Positions 42,389 to 51,388 of a DNA stretch of 53,503 bases are shown here, one piece after another. The translations under genes and the position numbers were made by a program. The DNA is taken from assembly GCA_014384285.1 (NCBI GenBank), contig JACNGE010000017.1:1-53503 (forward strand), read 5' to 3'. Positions within the stretch are counted from its first letter, which is position 1, and each line of letters starts with the position of its first letter. The stretch comes from Actinomycetota bacterium (lineage in GTDB: Bacteria > Actinomycetota > Acidimicrobiia > Actinomarinales > Actinomarinaceae). The notes under the pieces are model-generated. The model did not search any database, had not been told where the DNA came from, and worked only from the letters and a program-made list of their open reading frames with translations.

Positions 42389-43501
42389 TTAATTACTGTT
42401 CCAAGTAATTTCTCCATTAGTTGGAACAATATGAATCCACTGGGAACTTGGTGGTACTTCGATAAGATTTTGATTGTTGTCTATAAAAGTAAATGGTTCT
42501 TTGATGTCATTTCTTCTCCACGTACCTTGGATTAAATTGCCATTGTGAAAGATTGTAACCGGGCCAACTCCCACAGTTAAAATACTTGGAAGTGTAGTAT
42601 TTTCATCATTATAAAGTGGTCCTTGAATCACTACTACAGTTTGTGTTTTCAAAATATCACTATAGTTTCCATCCTGAGAAATAAAATTATGAGCAACTGC
42701 CTCTTTATTTGGAGCGTATCCATCAATAATAAATCTTTCGTAACCCTTTTCACCGAGTTTCCATATCACAGTTGTAAATTCGCTGTATTTTATTGTTATT
42801 CTTGTTGCGCCTTCTTCCCAATTAGATTGGTTGTATCCAAAATCGTATAATGGTTGTGGTCCAGGTTGAAGAAAATAATATCCTTTGTCGTTTACAACAC
42901 CTCTAACCAGTTCAGTGTCTGCATATAGATTATGAGGTGCATTTCTATTTGCAATTCTAAACATTGAAGGAGCTACAGTTTCTTCAAGAACCGGTACACC
43001 AGATTCTCTTATTGTGGGTATTAATCCTCCGGTAGCACCAGATACTACAAGGGTTCCACCATATGGTCTTATAACAGTTGGATCTGTTGGTCTAGCTGAC
43101 CTAATCGGACCTAAATAACTAGAGGATTTATCTAAAAACAATGCTAAAAATCTCGTCATACCGCCTTCTACGAGGATTTCAAAGATTGCATCTGCTTCCT
43201 GTAAACCAGATTGTGGTCTTGCATTTATATTATTATCAATTTTAAAAGCTAATACTCTTCTGGGTCTTTTTAACCAAAGTTCTGGTGATATTTCTAATCC
43301 TGTTAAAGCAGACATTCTTTCTATGTCAAAATTATATTCTTCTACAACTTCTCCTGTATCAGAAGTTGTTGTTGTAGTTGCTGGCACTTCAATGGAATCA
43401 TTCAATGTTGTGGTTGTAGGATTTGCTTCCTCGGTTACTTCGTTACTAGAGGAACAAGCTATCAATACTAATGCAAGCATTAGAATGTTAATTTTTTTCA
43501 T
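42389..43501 (-). CDS. DUF3048 (YerB-like) lipoprotein
   Basis: The 370-residue protein has a lipoprotein signal (MKKINILMLALVLIACSSSN) with the lipidated Cys at residue 16, then a Thr-rich linker (about 24-50), then a DUF3048 domain (about 60-370): NINARPQSGLQEADAIFEIL, VEGGMTRFLALF, GPIRSARPTDPTVIRPYGGT and NRNAPHNLY. It is a clear paralogue of the following gene, which lacks the lipobox but adds two peptidoglycan-binding repeats. The second half of DUF3048 proteins (here about 215-365) has a conserved WRR-x-x-x-x-EPF pattern. A -10 box 6 bases upstream suggests its own leaderless promoter. Confidence 0.88.
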   Translation of the reverse strand: MKKINILMLALVLIACSSSNEVTEEANPTTTTLNDSIEVPATTTTTSDTGEVVEEYNFDIERMSALTGLEISPELWLKRPRRVLAFKIDNNINARPQSGLQEADAIFEILVEGGMTRFLALFLDKSSSYLGPIRSARPTDPTVIRPYGGTLVVSGATGGLIPTIRESGVPVLEETVAPSMFRIANRNAPHNLYADTELVRGVVNDKGYYFLQPGPQPLYDFGYNQSNWEEGATRITIKYSEFTTVIWKLGEKGYERFIIDGYAPNKEAVAHNFISQDGNYSDILKTQTVVVIQGPLYNDENTTLPSILTVGVGPVTIFHNGNLIQGTWRRNDIKEPFTFIDNNQNLIEVPPSSQWIHIVPTNGEITWNSN

Positions 43502-43505
43502 ACTG

Positions 43506-45149
43506 CTATATTAGTGCTGAAAAAATTAACTTTATAAGGTTTATTTTTGAATTCTCAAGCTGATAATATGTAAGATTTTTAAAAATCTTTTTCCCTTTTC
43601 TATTTGATGTAAACCACACAGGGTCCACAAATGGAAGTTTAAATTTTGAGTATAGAACACCTTTTTGTGGGGATTCAAAGAAAAATGCATTGTGAACATA
43701 ACCCTGTCCACTTTGTATGTTTGAGTCTTTATTGCCTGGAAATCCACCCCAGGGCATTGTTGGTATTATGAAACCTAACGCTGACCATTCATTAATAGCA
43801 ACTGTTCCATATTTGAGTTTTTCTACATATTTCGAAAGAATATTTTTATTCCTTTTAGAATTGTGATTCTTTAACAATACTGAAACACCTAAATTACCCC
43901 ATAAGTCTTCATTTGCATAAAGAATTGCTTTATTAGCAAAATCTTCTTCATCTTCAGATTCTAAATATTTAAAAAACAACGTTGAAGACCATACTTCATT
44001 ATTTTCATAATGATCATTTAATTCTAAATCCTTTGTTAAGTGGGGTGTTGCGCATGACTCATCATTTTCTTGTGTATACCTTTTGTCCGATCTAAGTGAT
44101 TGAAGTTTTTCACTACTATTTGGGTAGTAAGCTAATCTATCTGACTCTTTTTTAAGTTGTTTCTTAATTTCAGAGACTAAAGCTGGGGTATGTTTCCATG
44201 TTTTTGGCAATACAACTATTTGCGCAGATATACAATTAAATCCATTGTTATTTAGCTTCGCAGTGACAATTTTCCTTGCTTGATATTTTATTTCTGATGA
44301 AGACCATTTTCCTGGATGGATAATAAAAGGGGTAACATTTCCAAGTTCAGTGGTAAATGACTTTTTATTTATCTTTTTAAGTGTTTTCTTTCCTTTTTCA
44401 TTTTCTGTAAGTGTGTGTCCATATACAATATTCTCATACGTTTTGTCAGAACCTGTTAAATGCATATTTGTTATACCTGAATGTTCTGTCATATATTTAG
44501 AGATATAAGTATCACCCTGAGTAACAACTAAGAATCCCTTTTCAATAAAATTTTCAAAAACCTTTTCAAATACTGGTTTTAAATACTCATTAACAGGATT
44601 GAGTTTAAGTAAAATTGTATGGCGGTTTACTACCATATCGTATATTGTGTCTAATAAAGGAATTGATGAAACATTTCCAGCACCTAAAATTAACGTAATA
44701 CCTTTAGTGAATCCAAGTCTATTTCCAAATCCTCTTGTTTCTAATATGTCTGTTTTGGACATATTTTTATGGAAATGAAGATCAGCTGTAATGAAAGGGA
44801 AAAGTAGTTTTTCTATATTTTTAGTAGGAAAGATATTTATTTTGTTGTCTATGATTTCAGATTCATTTATTAGTGAATCATTATTTTTGAGTAGGTAGTC
44901 AATATAGTACTGAAGACCAAGTGTCGAAGCAAAGGGTCCGCCAAGCCATTCCTCTCCTTCAGCTATAGATTCCTTTACACCTTTGTTATCGGCTCCTATA
45001 GTTGCCCAAAAATAAGCAATACTTTTTAAATTTTGTAATGATTGTTCAAACATGGTTGCTAATTCTTTATTAGTGACCTCAGAAAAAGCCTTTGAATGAA
45101 GTCTAAGTTTTGAGATATTTCTATCTACTTCAAGAGTTGTAACCACCAT
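43506..45149 (-). CDS. Aldehyde dehydrogenase-family protein
   Basis: The 547-residue protein has the ALDH features: LGAGNVSSIPLLDTIYDMVV (about 155-174, cofactor-binding Rossmann segment), FTTELGNVTPFII (catalytic Glu, about 267-279) and NGFNCISAQIVVLP (catalytic Cys in FNCISAQ, about 301-314). The C-terminal segment PFVDPVWFTSNRKGKKIFKN (about 505-524) is an extension beyond the usual 480-500 residues; I recall actinobacterial relatives with a similar end. The first residues (1-35) are also extra. The substrate is unknown. A -10 box TAAACT lies 6 bases before the ATG. It follows the glycine cleavage genes by 37 bases. Confidence 0.85.
   Translation of the reverse strand: MVVTTLEVDRNISKLRLHSKAFSEVTNKELATMFEQSLQNLKSIAYFWATIGADNKGVKESIAEGEEWLGGPFASTLGLQYYIDYLLKNNDSLINESEIIDNKINIFPTKNIEKLLFPFITADLHFHKNMSKTDILETRGFGNRLGFTKGITLILGAGNVSSIPLLDTIYDMVVNRHTILLKLNPVNEYLKPVFEKVFENFIEKGFLVVTQGDTYISKYMTEHSGITNMHLTGSDKTYENIVYGHTLTENEKGKKTLKKINKKSFTTELGNVTPFIIHPGKWSSSEIKYQARKIVTAKLNNNGFNCISAQIVVLPKTWKHTPALVSEIKKQLKKESDRLAYYPNSSEKLQSLRSDKRYTQENDESCATPHLTKDLELNDHYENNEVWSSTLFFKYLESEDEEDFANKAILYANEDLWGNLGVSVLLKNHNSKRNKNILSKYVEKLKYGTVAINEWSALGFIIPTMPWGGFPGNKDSNIQSGQGYVHNAFFFESPQKGVLYSKFKLPFVDPVWFTSNRKGKKIFKNLTYYQLENSKINLIKLIFSALI
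43508..43513 (-). promoter_or_regulatory. -10 box (TAATAT) 6 bases before the DUF3048 lipoprotein gene
   Basis: On the minus strand TAATAT is followed by AGCAGT and the ATG at 43501. The box overlaps the end of the aldehyde dehydrogenase gene. It shares the spacing seen at several other first genes in this window. Confidence 0.5.
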
Positions 45150-45155
45150 AAAGCT

Positions 45156-45161
45156 AGTTTA
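45156..45161 (-). promoter_or_regulatory. -10 box (TAAACT) 6 bases before the ALDH gene
   Basis: On the minus strand TAAACT is followed by AGCTTT and the ATG at 45149. It lies in the 37-base gap after gcvPB, giving the aldehyde dehydrogenase gene a possible separate, leaderless transcript. Confidence 0.45.
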
Positions 45162-45186
45162 TTGCTTATTAACCTAACTTCAAAAT

Positions 45187-46692
45187 CTATTCAGTTAATT
45201 CCAAAAGCTCAAAATCACCCCAATGAACAGTAAGATGTTTAGCTGGTATTAATTCATTTGGTCTTCCAACCGGTAAATTTTTTGGATAATCAGTAAGGTT
45301 AACCCCTGGTGCTGAAAGTTCCTCAACGATAAGTTTTATACTTTCGGCTAAGTCGTCTAATGTTTCAACTGTTTGTGTCTCTGTAGGTTCAAACATTAAT
45401 GCTTCTTCAACTATTAACGGGAAGTATATTGTTGGTGAATGAAATCCTTTATCTAGAAGAGCTTTACCAACATCGTATGCTTTAATTTTGTGTGATTTTT
45501 TTAATTCTTTAACAGTAGCAACAAATTCATGCATACACGGTTCATCGTAAGCTAATGGAAGGTGTTTTGAAACCTTTGAACTTAGATATCTTGCATTAAG
45601 AACTGCATAGGAACCTAGGGTGTCCAATCCTTCTTTTCCTAAAAGCTTCATGTATACGAGTGCTCTCAGAGCAACAAGAAAGTTTCCGTGATAACCATGC
45701 ATTCTTCCAATACTGAATTCTGGAGTGTACCAGCTATAATTATCACTATTTTTAACCACAATTGGTCCAGGTAAGTATTCTCTAAGATAATCTTTGACTG
45801 CTACAGGACCAGAACCAGGTCCACCTCCTCCATGAGGTGTTGCAAAAGTTTTATGAAGATTAGAATGAACAATATCAAACCCCATATCTCCTGGTCTGCA
45901 TACACCGACAATAGCATTTAGATTTGCTCCATCGTAGTAGAGTAATCCCCCAGCTTCGTGAATAATATTAGATATTGTGAGAATCTCCTCTTCGAATAAC
46001 CCCCCAGTATTTGGGTTAGTGAGCATCAGACCGGCAGTATTTTCATTGACCAAAGATTTCAAGTCTTCAATGTTTACCATACCTCTTTGATCGGTAGCTA
46101 CTTCAACGACGTTAAAACCAGCCATTTTGGCAGATGCAGGATTAGTTCCATGCGCTGAATCAGGAACAATAATATCTTTTTTGTGATCAAGTTTTTGATT
46201 TTGTAAATAACGCTTTATTATCAACAGTCCAGTTAACTCTCCGGATGCACCTGCTGGTGGTTGAAAACTGGCGTGATCCATACCTGTTATCTCTGTTAAA
46301 TAATCTTCTAAAATATGTAGAATCTCAAGCGAGCCTTGTGTGAATTCTGAAGGAGTAGCTGGATGTGTGTTGGAGAAGTTGGGAATTGATGCAACATAAT
46401 CAGCAAACCTAGGATTATATTTCATGGTGCATGATCCAAGTGGATAAAAACCAAGATCAACTGCGAAATTCCTATGTGCGAGTCGTGAATAGTGCATAAC
46501 CAAATCATGTTCAGAAACTTCTGGGAGAGGTGCTTTCTCATTTTTTAAAGCAGGATGATTAAGTTCTACCTCAGGTACATCTAGATTAGGATACTTGGAA
46601 GCTTTTCTTCCTGGCCTTGATAGTTCTCTAATAGTAGGTTCCGCTGAACCACCTACTAATGGAAGTGAACTTGCGTTACCACCGCTAACCAT
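45187..46692 (-). CDS. gcvPB: Glycine dehydrogenase (decarboxylating) subunit 2
   Basis: The 501-residue PLP-binding subunit of the split P-protein. It has the PLP Lys281 in HSNLHKTFATPHGGGGPGSG (about 276-295), DFALYPLGSCTMKYNP-type segment (DLGFYPLGSCTMKYNPRFAD, about 79-98), and DSAHGTNPASAKMAGF (about 177-192). The N-terminus MVSGGNASSLPLVGGSAEPT has no mitochondrial or export signal. With subunit 1 it decarboxylates glycine and passes aminomethyl to GcvH. The two coding regions overlap by 8 bases. Confidence 0.96.
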   Translation of the reverse strand: MVSGGNASSLPLVGGSAEPTIRELSRPGRKASKYPNLDVPEVELNHPALKNEKAPLPEVSEHDLVMHYSRLAHRNFAVDLGFYPLGSCTMKYNPRFADYVASIPNFSNTHPATPSEFTQGSLEILHILEDYLTEITGMDHASFQPPAGASGELTGLLIIKRYLQNQKLDHKKDIIVPDSAHGTNPASAKMAGFNVVEVATDQRGMVNIEDLKSLVNENTAGLMLTNPNTGGLFEEEILTISNIIHEAGGLLYYDGANLNAIVGVCRPGDMGFDIVHSNLHKTFATPHGGGGPGSGPVAVKDYLREYLPGPIVVKNSDNYSWYTPEFSIGRMHGYHGNFLVALRALVYMKLLGKEGLDTLGSYAVLNARYLSSKVSKHLPLAYDEPCMHEFVATVKELKKSHKIKAYDVGKALLDKGFHSPTIYFPLIVEEALMFEPTETQTVETLDDLAESIKLIVEELSAPGVNLTDYPKNLPVGRPNELIPAKHLTVHWGDFELLELTE

Positions 46693-47992
46693 TATTCACC
46701 TCTTTAAAGCAATCTATATAATTATCAATTTCTTTTTTTGTGCGTTTTTCAGTTAGTGCAATAAGTAATTCATTGTCACTATAACTAATACCTGCAAGAA
46801 ATCCTTTTTGGCCCATCTTTGTTAATACCTCACTAGTTGGTATTTTCGTTTCTATAAGAAATTCTCTTAGAGATGTTGATTCATTTTTAATTTTGAAACC
46901 TGAATTTTTAAGTTCAGATTTCATATAGGCAGCTTTTTGAATTGCTTGATACCCAACTTGATAAATTCCCTCCGGACCCATCCATGAAAGATGAATTGCA
47001 GAACCAATAGCATTTAGGGTTTGGTTTGTACAAATATTTGACGATGCTTTTTCTCTGCGTATGTCTTGCTCTCTTGCTCTAAGAGTCATCACGTAAGTCT
47101 TTTTATGGTTACTGTCTATAGTTTCGCCAATTATTCTTCCTGGAACTAAACGTGCAAGATCTTTTTTTGTTGCGAACCAACCTACAGTAGGACCACCGAA
47201 AGATAGTGGAGTACCTATTGATTGGCCTTCTGCAACGACTATATCAAAACCCATTGATCCCGGAGTTTTTAGAACACCTAACATTGATGGATCTACGTAA
47301 CATATTGCAATAAGCCCCTTGGCATGTGCTTTGTTGACGAGTTCTGTTAAATCTTGGGCTGATCCTTCATAGTGGGGAAAAGATACAACAAATGCAGCAT
47401 CATCTTCGTTAAATTCATAGTCTTCGGGGAAAAGATAGTTATCCAGTTCTATATATTTAATGTTAAATTTATCACCATCTATTAAAGTGTTGATTACTTC
47501 TTTACTGTTTGGATTGAATCCCTGTGAAATAATAATATTGTCACGTTTAGTTTTATTAATAGTTACTGAAATAGCTTCAGCGATTGAGGTTGCACCGTCA
47601 TAAAGAGATGCGTTTGCCAACTCCATTTCGGTTATATCGCAAACAAGAGACTGAAATTCAAATAACACTTGTAATATACCTTGTGATATTTCAGCTTGAT
47701 ATGGTGTATAAGAGGTCATAAATTCTGGTCTCATTGTGAGAGATTTAACTGTAGGTGGTAAATATATATCGTAATGTCCACCACCTGCAAAACAGACTAA
47801 CTTGCTTGCGTTTTTTGAGGCGATTGTTTCAAATAATTCTGTAGCCTCAAGTTCAGAAAGAGATTCATCAAAATCAAGTCCGCCATCTATTAATAACTCT
47901 TTAGGTATATGTGAAAACAATTCTTCGAGTGATGATATTTTTAACTCATCAAAAATAGTATTGAGGTCAATATTGGAATGTGGTACAAACAT
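46685..47992 (-). CDS. gcvPA: Glycine dehydrogenase (decarboxylating) subunit 1
   Basis: The 435-residue subunit corresponds to the N-terminal half of single-chain GcvP. It has FAGGGHYDIYLPPTVKSLTM (about 68-87), TSYTPYQAEISQGILQVLFE (about 93-112), SLYDGATSIAEAI and EGQSIGTPLSFGGPTVGWFA (about 261-280). It lacks a PLP lysine, as expected. Split P-proteins are common in Firmicutes and thermophiles, while many actinobacteria have a fused chain. Its start and the gcvT stop share one base. Confidence 0.96.
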   Translation of the reverse strand: MFVPHSNIDLNTIFDELKISSLEELFSHIPKELLIDGGLDFDESLSELEATELFETIASKNASKLVCFAGGGHYDIYLPPTVKSLTMRPEFMTSYTPYQAEISQGILQVLFEFQSLVCDITEMELANASLYDGATSIAEAISVTINKTKRDNIIISQGFNPNSKEVINTLIDGDKFNIKYIELDNYLFPEDYEFNEDDAAFVVSFPHYEGSAQDLTELVNKAHAKGLIAICYVDPSMLGVLKTPGSMGFDIVVAEGQSIGTPLSFGGPTVGWFATKKDLARLVPGRIIGETIDSNHKKTYVMTLRAREQDIRREKASSNICTNQTLNAIGSAIHLSWMGPEGIYQVGYQAIQKAAYMKSELKNSGFKIKNESTSLREFLIETKIPTSEVLTKMGQKGFLAGISYSDNELLIALTEKRTKKEIDNYIDCFKEVNNG

Positions 47993-49014
47993 TAATTTAA
48001 AAACCTTTTCTTTAGTATTTTACCTTCAACCAATTTACCACGAATATCAAATACTATTAAATCTGTAGAAGGTTGGTTCTCAAACATCACAAATCCAATT
48101 GATTTTTGTAGCCTAGGGGAAAAATTTCCGGATGTAACAACTCCTCCACTTTCTCCTGCAGAAACTTTTGTACCTGTCCTTGCTATTGCTCTAGTGTCTA
48201 TTTCAAACTTTTTCAGAATTTTGTGAGGTCCATTCTTTAATTGTTCAGTAATCACTTCTGATCCTAAGTATGGCTGTTTGTTCGTTATCGTCCACTTTAA
48301 ACCGGCCTCTACAGGGGTTATTTCATCTGATAATTCAAAACCATACAATGGTAAAGAAGCTTCTAGTCTTAACGTATCCCTTGAGCCTAAACCGCAAGGA
48401 GAAATATTATTAGATTTCAAATAATCTAATAATTCATCTACATAATCTAAAGAAACCATTATTTCCAATCCGTCCTCACCCGTGTAGCCTGTCCTAGCAT
48501 AAGTGTATTGGTCATTTTGTAAGCATGAAAATGAATCTGGTATATCAACAAGACCTTCCATAATTTCAATAGCATTTGGTCCCTGTATTGCAATTAATGC
48601 TGTTGAATTCGTTACATCATTAAAAGAAATCGAGTATGTAATTAGATGTTCTTTAATTTTTAATGTATTAGCTGCATTGCAGATAAGTAAAATCTTATCT
48701 TGAAATTTCCAAAATATAACATCATCGATTGCACAACCGTTATTGTTAGTGAAAATGGAGTATAAAGCTTTTCCAACTTGTAAATTTTCTATGTCAGAGC
48801 AGATTAAGGTCTGTAAAATAGCGATATCATTATATTGGATCTCTAATCTCCCCATATGTGAAACATCGAAGAATCCTTTATCTTCTCTTACGTAATTGTG
48901 TTCTTTTATTGTTCCTTCATACGAAAAAGGCATAGACCAACCAGCAAAGTCGATAAATTTTGCATTTTGCGAGGTATGGTAATTATGTAATGGTGATACT
49001 AAAGAGTCTGGCAT
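47992..49014 (-). CDS. gcvT: Aminomethyltransferase (glycine cleavage T protein)
   Basis: The 340-residue tetrahydrofolate-dependent enzyme has AKFIDFAGWSMPFSYEG (about 18-34), FFDVSHMGRLEI (about 48-59), TGYTGEDGLEIMVS (about 173-186; the Asp is the catalytic one by family knowledge usually in the earlier segment) and SRDTLRLEASLPLYG (about 213-227). It completes glycine cleavage with release of ammonia and methylene-THF. It is preceded by gcvH with no gap and followed by gcvPA. Confidence 0.95.
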   Translation of the reverse strand: MPDSLVSPLHNYHTSQNAKFIDFAGWSMPFSYEGTIKEHNYVREDKGFFDVSHMGRLEIQYNDIAILQTLICSDIENLQVGKALYSIFTNNNGCAIDDVIFWKFQDKILLICNAANTLKIKEHLITYSISFNDVTNSTALIAIQGPNAIEIMEGLVDIPDSFSCLQNDQYTYARTGYTGEDGLEIMVSLDYVDELLDYLKSNNISPCGLGSRDTLRLEASLPLYGFELSDEITPVEAGLKWTITNKQPYLGSEVITEQLKNGPHKILKKFEIDTRAIARTGTKVSAGESGGVVTSGNFSPRLQKSIGFVMFENQPSTDLIVFDIRGKLVEGKILKKRFLN

Positions 49015-49377
49015 TTAAGATATAAATGTTTCGTACTCTTGATAAAGCATTCCAGAATCGTCAAGGTTAACGACCTCAGCCTTAACCATCCAACCATCTC
49101 CACATGGATCAGTATTAATGACCTCAGGTTCTGATTCGAGTCTGTCGTTTATTTCAACAATAACACAATCCATTGGGGCATATGCTTCTGCAACTGTTTT
49201 AGTTGCTTCAACCTCTACCATAGATTCCCCTTTGGAAAACTCCTGACCTACTTCAGGTAATGTAACAAACACAATATCTCCAAGTTCACCTTGTGCGTAA
49301 TCTGAAATCCCAATTGTAATTTTATTTTCTGTCAAGGAATACCATTCGTGTGTTTCTAAATACTTTATTTCACTCAT
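49015..49377 (-). CDS. gcvH: Glycine cleavage system H protein
   Basis: The 120-residue lipoyl carrier has HEWYSLTENKITIGISDYAQ (about 10-29), GELGDIVFV and VEVEATKTVAEAYAPMD (about 54-70), with the lipoylated Lys60. A Shine-Dalgarno-like AGGAG lies shortly before its ATG, making it one of the few clear SD sites in the run. It is first of the four glycine cleavage genes; the L protein gene is not in the window. No glycine riboswitch fits in the 7-base gap to the SDR gene. Confidence 0.95.
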   Translation of the reverse strand: MSEIKYLETHEWYSLTENKITIGISDYAQGELGDIVFVTLPEVGQEFSKGESMVEVEATKTVAEAYAPMDCVIVEINDRLESEPEVINTDPCGDGWMVKAEVVNLDDSGMLYQEYETFIS

Positions 49378-49384
49378 AAATCTC

Positions 49385-50095
49385 CTATCTAGGTTTTACT
49401 GTCGAAAAACCACCGTCAACATGTATAGTTTGCCCAGTAATCCATTTAGAATCATCTGACAGCAACCACTTTACAACAGGAATTATATCACTAGTATCAC
49501 CAATCTTCGAAATAGGATGCATAGATTTTGATAACTCGACTGCAGCTTCACTTGACAATATTTTTTGTGACATATTCGAATCCATGATGCTTGGAGCGAT
49601 AACATTTACCCTTAGATTATCTTTTGCATAACTTGCAGCTGCTGATCTTGCCATACCTTCTATACCAGATTTAGCTGCCGATATTAACTCATGATTTGAT
49701 AAGCCCTTAGTTGCAGCTACAGATGAAAAAAATATAGCTGATCCATTCGTCATTTTTCTAGCAAAAGAAGACAATAAATAATATGATGAAAATAAATTGA
49801 TATTAATAACATCTCTGAAATCTTGAATTGTTGAACCATGTAAAGGTTTGAGATGAATTGAACCTATACAATTGATCAATCCTTTTATTTCTTCATGTTC
49901 TACAGTTTTTTGAAATTCTTTTGTATCTACAGGATTATCAAGGTCAATCAAACTATAAGTAGCATTCAGTTCCTCGGAGAGTTGTTTAAGTTGTAACTCA
50001 TCCCTACCAATGAAATGTACAGTTTCAGTCTTTGATAGCTCCTTAGCAATTGCTTTACCTGTAGTACCAGTAGCTCCTGCAATAATGTATGTCAT
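49385..50095 (-). CDS. Short-chain dehydrogenase/reductase without the catalytic tyrosine
   Basis: The 236-residue protein has the SDR cofactor loop GATGTTGKAIA (about 6-16), the NCIGSIHLKPL strand and IFFSSVAATKGLS (catalytic Ser region). The segment that should carry Y-x-x-x-K reads HELISAAKSG, with Ile in place of Tyr and the Lys kept. RVNVIAPSIMDSNMS and TGQTIHVDGGFS follow as usual. I recall a subgroup with the same S-x-x-A-K change in other bacteria, unverified. It may be a non-catalytic or differently acting member. It lies between the GH1 gene and gcvH. Confidence 0.82.
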   Translation of the reverse strand: MTYIIAGATGTTGKAIAKELSKTETVHFIGRDELQLKQLSEELNATYSLIDLDNPVDTKEFQKTVEHEEIKGLINCIGSIHLKPLHGSTIQDFRDVININLFSSYYLLSSFARKMTNGSAIFFSSVAATKGLSNHELISAAKSGIEGMARSAAASYAKDNLRVNVIAPSIMDSNMSQKILSSEAAVELSKSMHPISKIGDTSDIIPVVKWLLSDDSKWITGQTIHVDGGFSTVKPR

Positions 50096-50119
50096 CCTAA
50101 TATGTTAGTTAGTAGCAGA

Positions 50120-51388
50120 TTAATCAGAAAATGAATTCGTAGTTGATATTTCGCCAAACCAGAATGCTGACGGATGGGGTTTTCTTTCGAACGTAGATTT
50201 GTTTACTTCTACAAGTCCAAAATTCATATTGTAACCTAAATCCCATTCAAAATTATCTAATAAAGACCAGTAAAGATATCCTATAACCTTTCCATAATTT
50301 TTTTGGTAATCATGTACATCTTTTAATACTTCAGTGACAAACTCTACTCTCTCATCATCATTGTCGGTTGCTATACCATTTTCAGTAATAAAGATATCCT
50401 TGTCAGGGAATTTACTATGAATCCTATGAAGATTGTATTTTATAGCTTCCGGCCTATATTCGTAACCCATCTTTGTTTTCCTAGCCTTGGGTGGTACGTA
50501 ATCATTTCTTCCAGAAAATGTGTCAAGAAAAATTGGAAAATAGTAATTTCTAAGTATTGGAATTTTGATTAATAACCACGCTAAAGACCTATAGATAAGG
50601 TTTGGACTTGTTCTTTTGATTGAATACGTCTGCAGACCTATAAAGTCATCTAGATCTGAAGCATAAAAGAACTTATCTTCAAGATGGTATTTTAAGTACT
50701 TATTGAAAGTGCTATTGTCATTATCATCCCATTCATGTAAAGCATGTGTCATGCCAACCTTTGCATTAGGATTTTTCTCTTTGATTACCATTAATGCCTT
50801 TTTGTGTGCTTTGATGATGTTTTCTGAAGCTGTGATAAATATTTTTTCATTTCGTATCCCAGGTGGAAATTTTTTCTTAGAAAAATATCCAAACATACTA
50901 AAGATGCCGGGTTCATTAATCGTATTATAATATTGAACTTCTTTAGGCAAGACATCCATCATCTTAGAAACATAGTTAACAAAGGCTTCAGTTGTTTTTG
51001 GCGATGCCCAGTAACCATACTTTTCAAGCCAATCAGGTGTTGTGAAGTGATGAAAAGTAATTACAGGTGTTATATTATTTTTCAGTAATATTCTTGCTTT
51101 CTGTACATAATGGTTGATTGCGACGTCGTCAAAAGATTCTTCAGCTGGCTGGATTCTACTCCACTCCATAGAGAATCTAAAAGCTTTGATTCCAAGGGTA
51201 TTGATTAAATCTATATCGTTTTCTAAATATTCATAATGTTTGCATGCATCATTACATGGTTCTGCGCATACCGTACCTTTTTTATTTTCCCAGTGTGTCC
51301 AATCATTGTTATAGATACCACCTTCGACCTGGTAGGAAGCAACTGCTGTGCCAAAAATAAATTCTTTAGGAAATGTGTATTTACTCAT
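50120..51388 (-). CDS. Glycoside hydrolase family 1 beta-glycosidase
   Basis: The 422-residue TIM-barrel protein has FIFGTAVASYQVEGG (about 10-24), FRFSMEWSRIQP (about 72-83), the acid/base TINEP (about 152-156), the nucleophile ITENG (about 331-335) and the sugar-binding WSLLDNFEWDLGY (about 373-385). Both catalytic Glu residues are intact, so it should be an active retaining beta-glucosidase or beta-galactosidase; the sugar cannot be chosen from sequence. No signal peptide is seen, so the substrate must be taken up first. The start overlaps the DoxX-like gene stop by 8 bases. Confidence 0.92.
   Translation of the reverse strand: MSKYTFPKEFIFGTAVASYQVEGGIYNNDWTHWENKKGTVCAEPCNDACKHYEYLENDIDLINTLGIKAFRFSMEWSRIQPAEESFDDVAINHYVQKARILLKNNITPVITFHHFTTPDWLEKYGYWASPKTTEAFVNYVSKMMDVLPKEVQYYNTINEPGIFSMFGYFSKKKFPPGIRNEKIFITASENIIKAHKKALMVIKEKNPNAKVGMTHALHEWDDNDNSTFNKYLKYHLEDKFFYASDLDDFIGLQTYSIKRTSPNLIYRSLAWLLIKIPILRNYYFPIFLDTFSGRNDYVPPKARKTKMGYEYRPEAIKYNLHRIHSKFPDKDIFITENGIATDNDDERVEFVTEVLKDVHDYQKNYGKVIGYLYWSLLDNFEWDLGYNMNFGLVEVNKSTFERKPHPSAFWFGEISTTNSFSD

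Noticed and set aside
43541-43747. 68-residue minus-strand frame inside the aldehyde dehydrogenase gene
   Set aside because: It is a second frame within a well-supported gene, with no recognisable features or separate start signal.
49378-49384. Glycine riboswitch before gcvH
   Set aside because: The gap to the preceding gene is only 7 bases and no paired glycine aptamer core is seen in the region.
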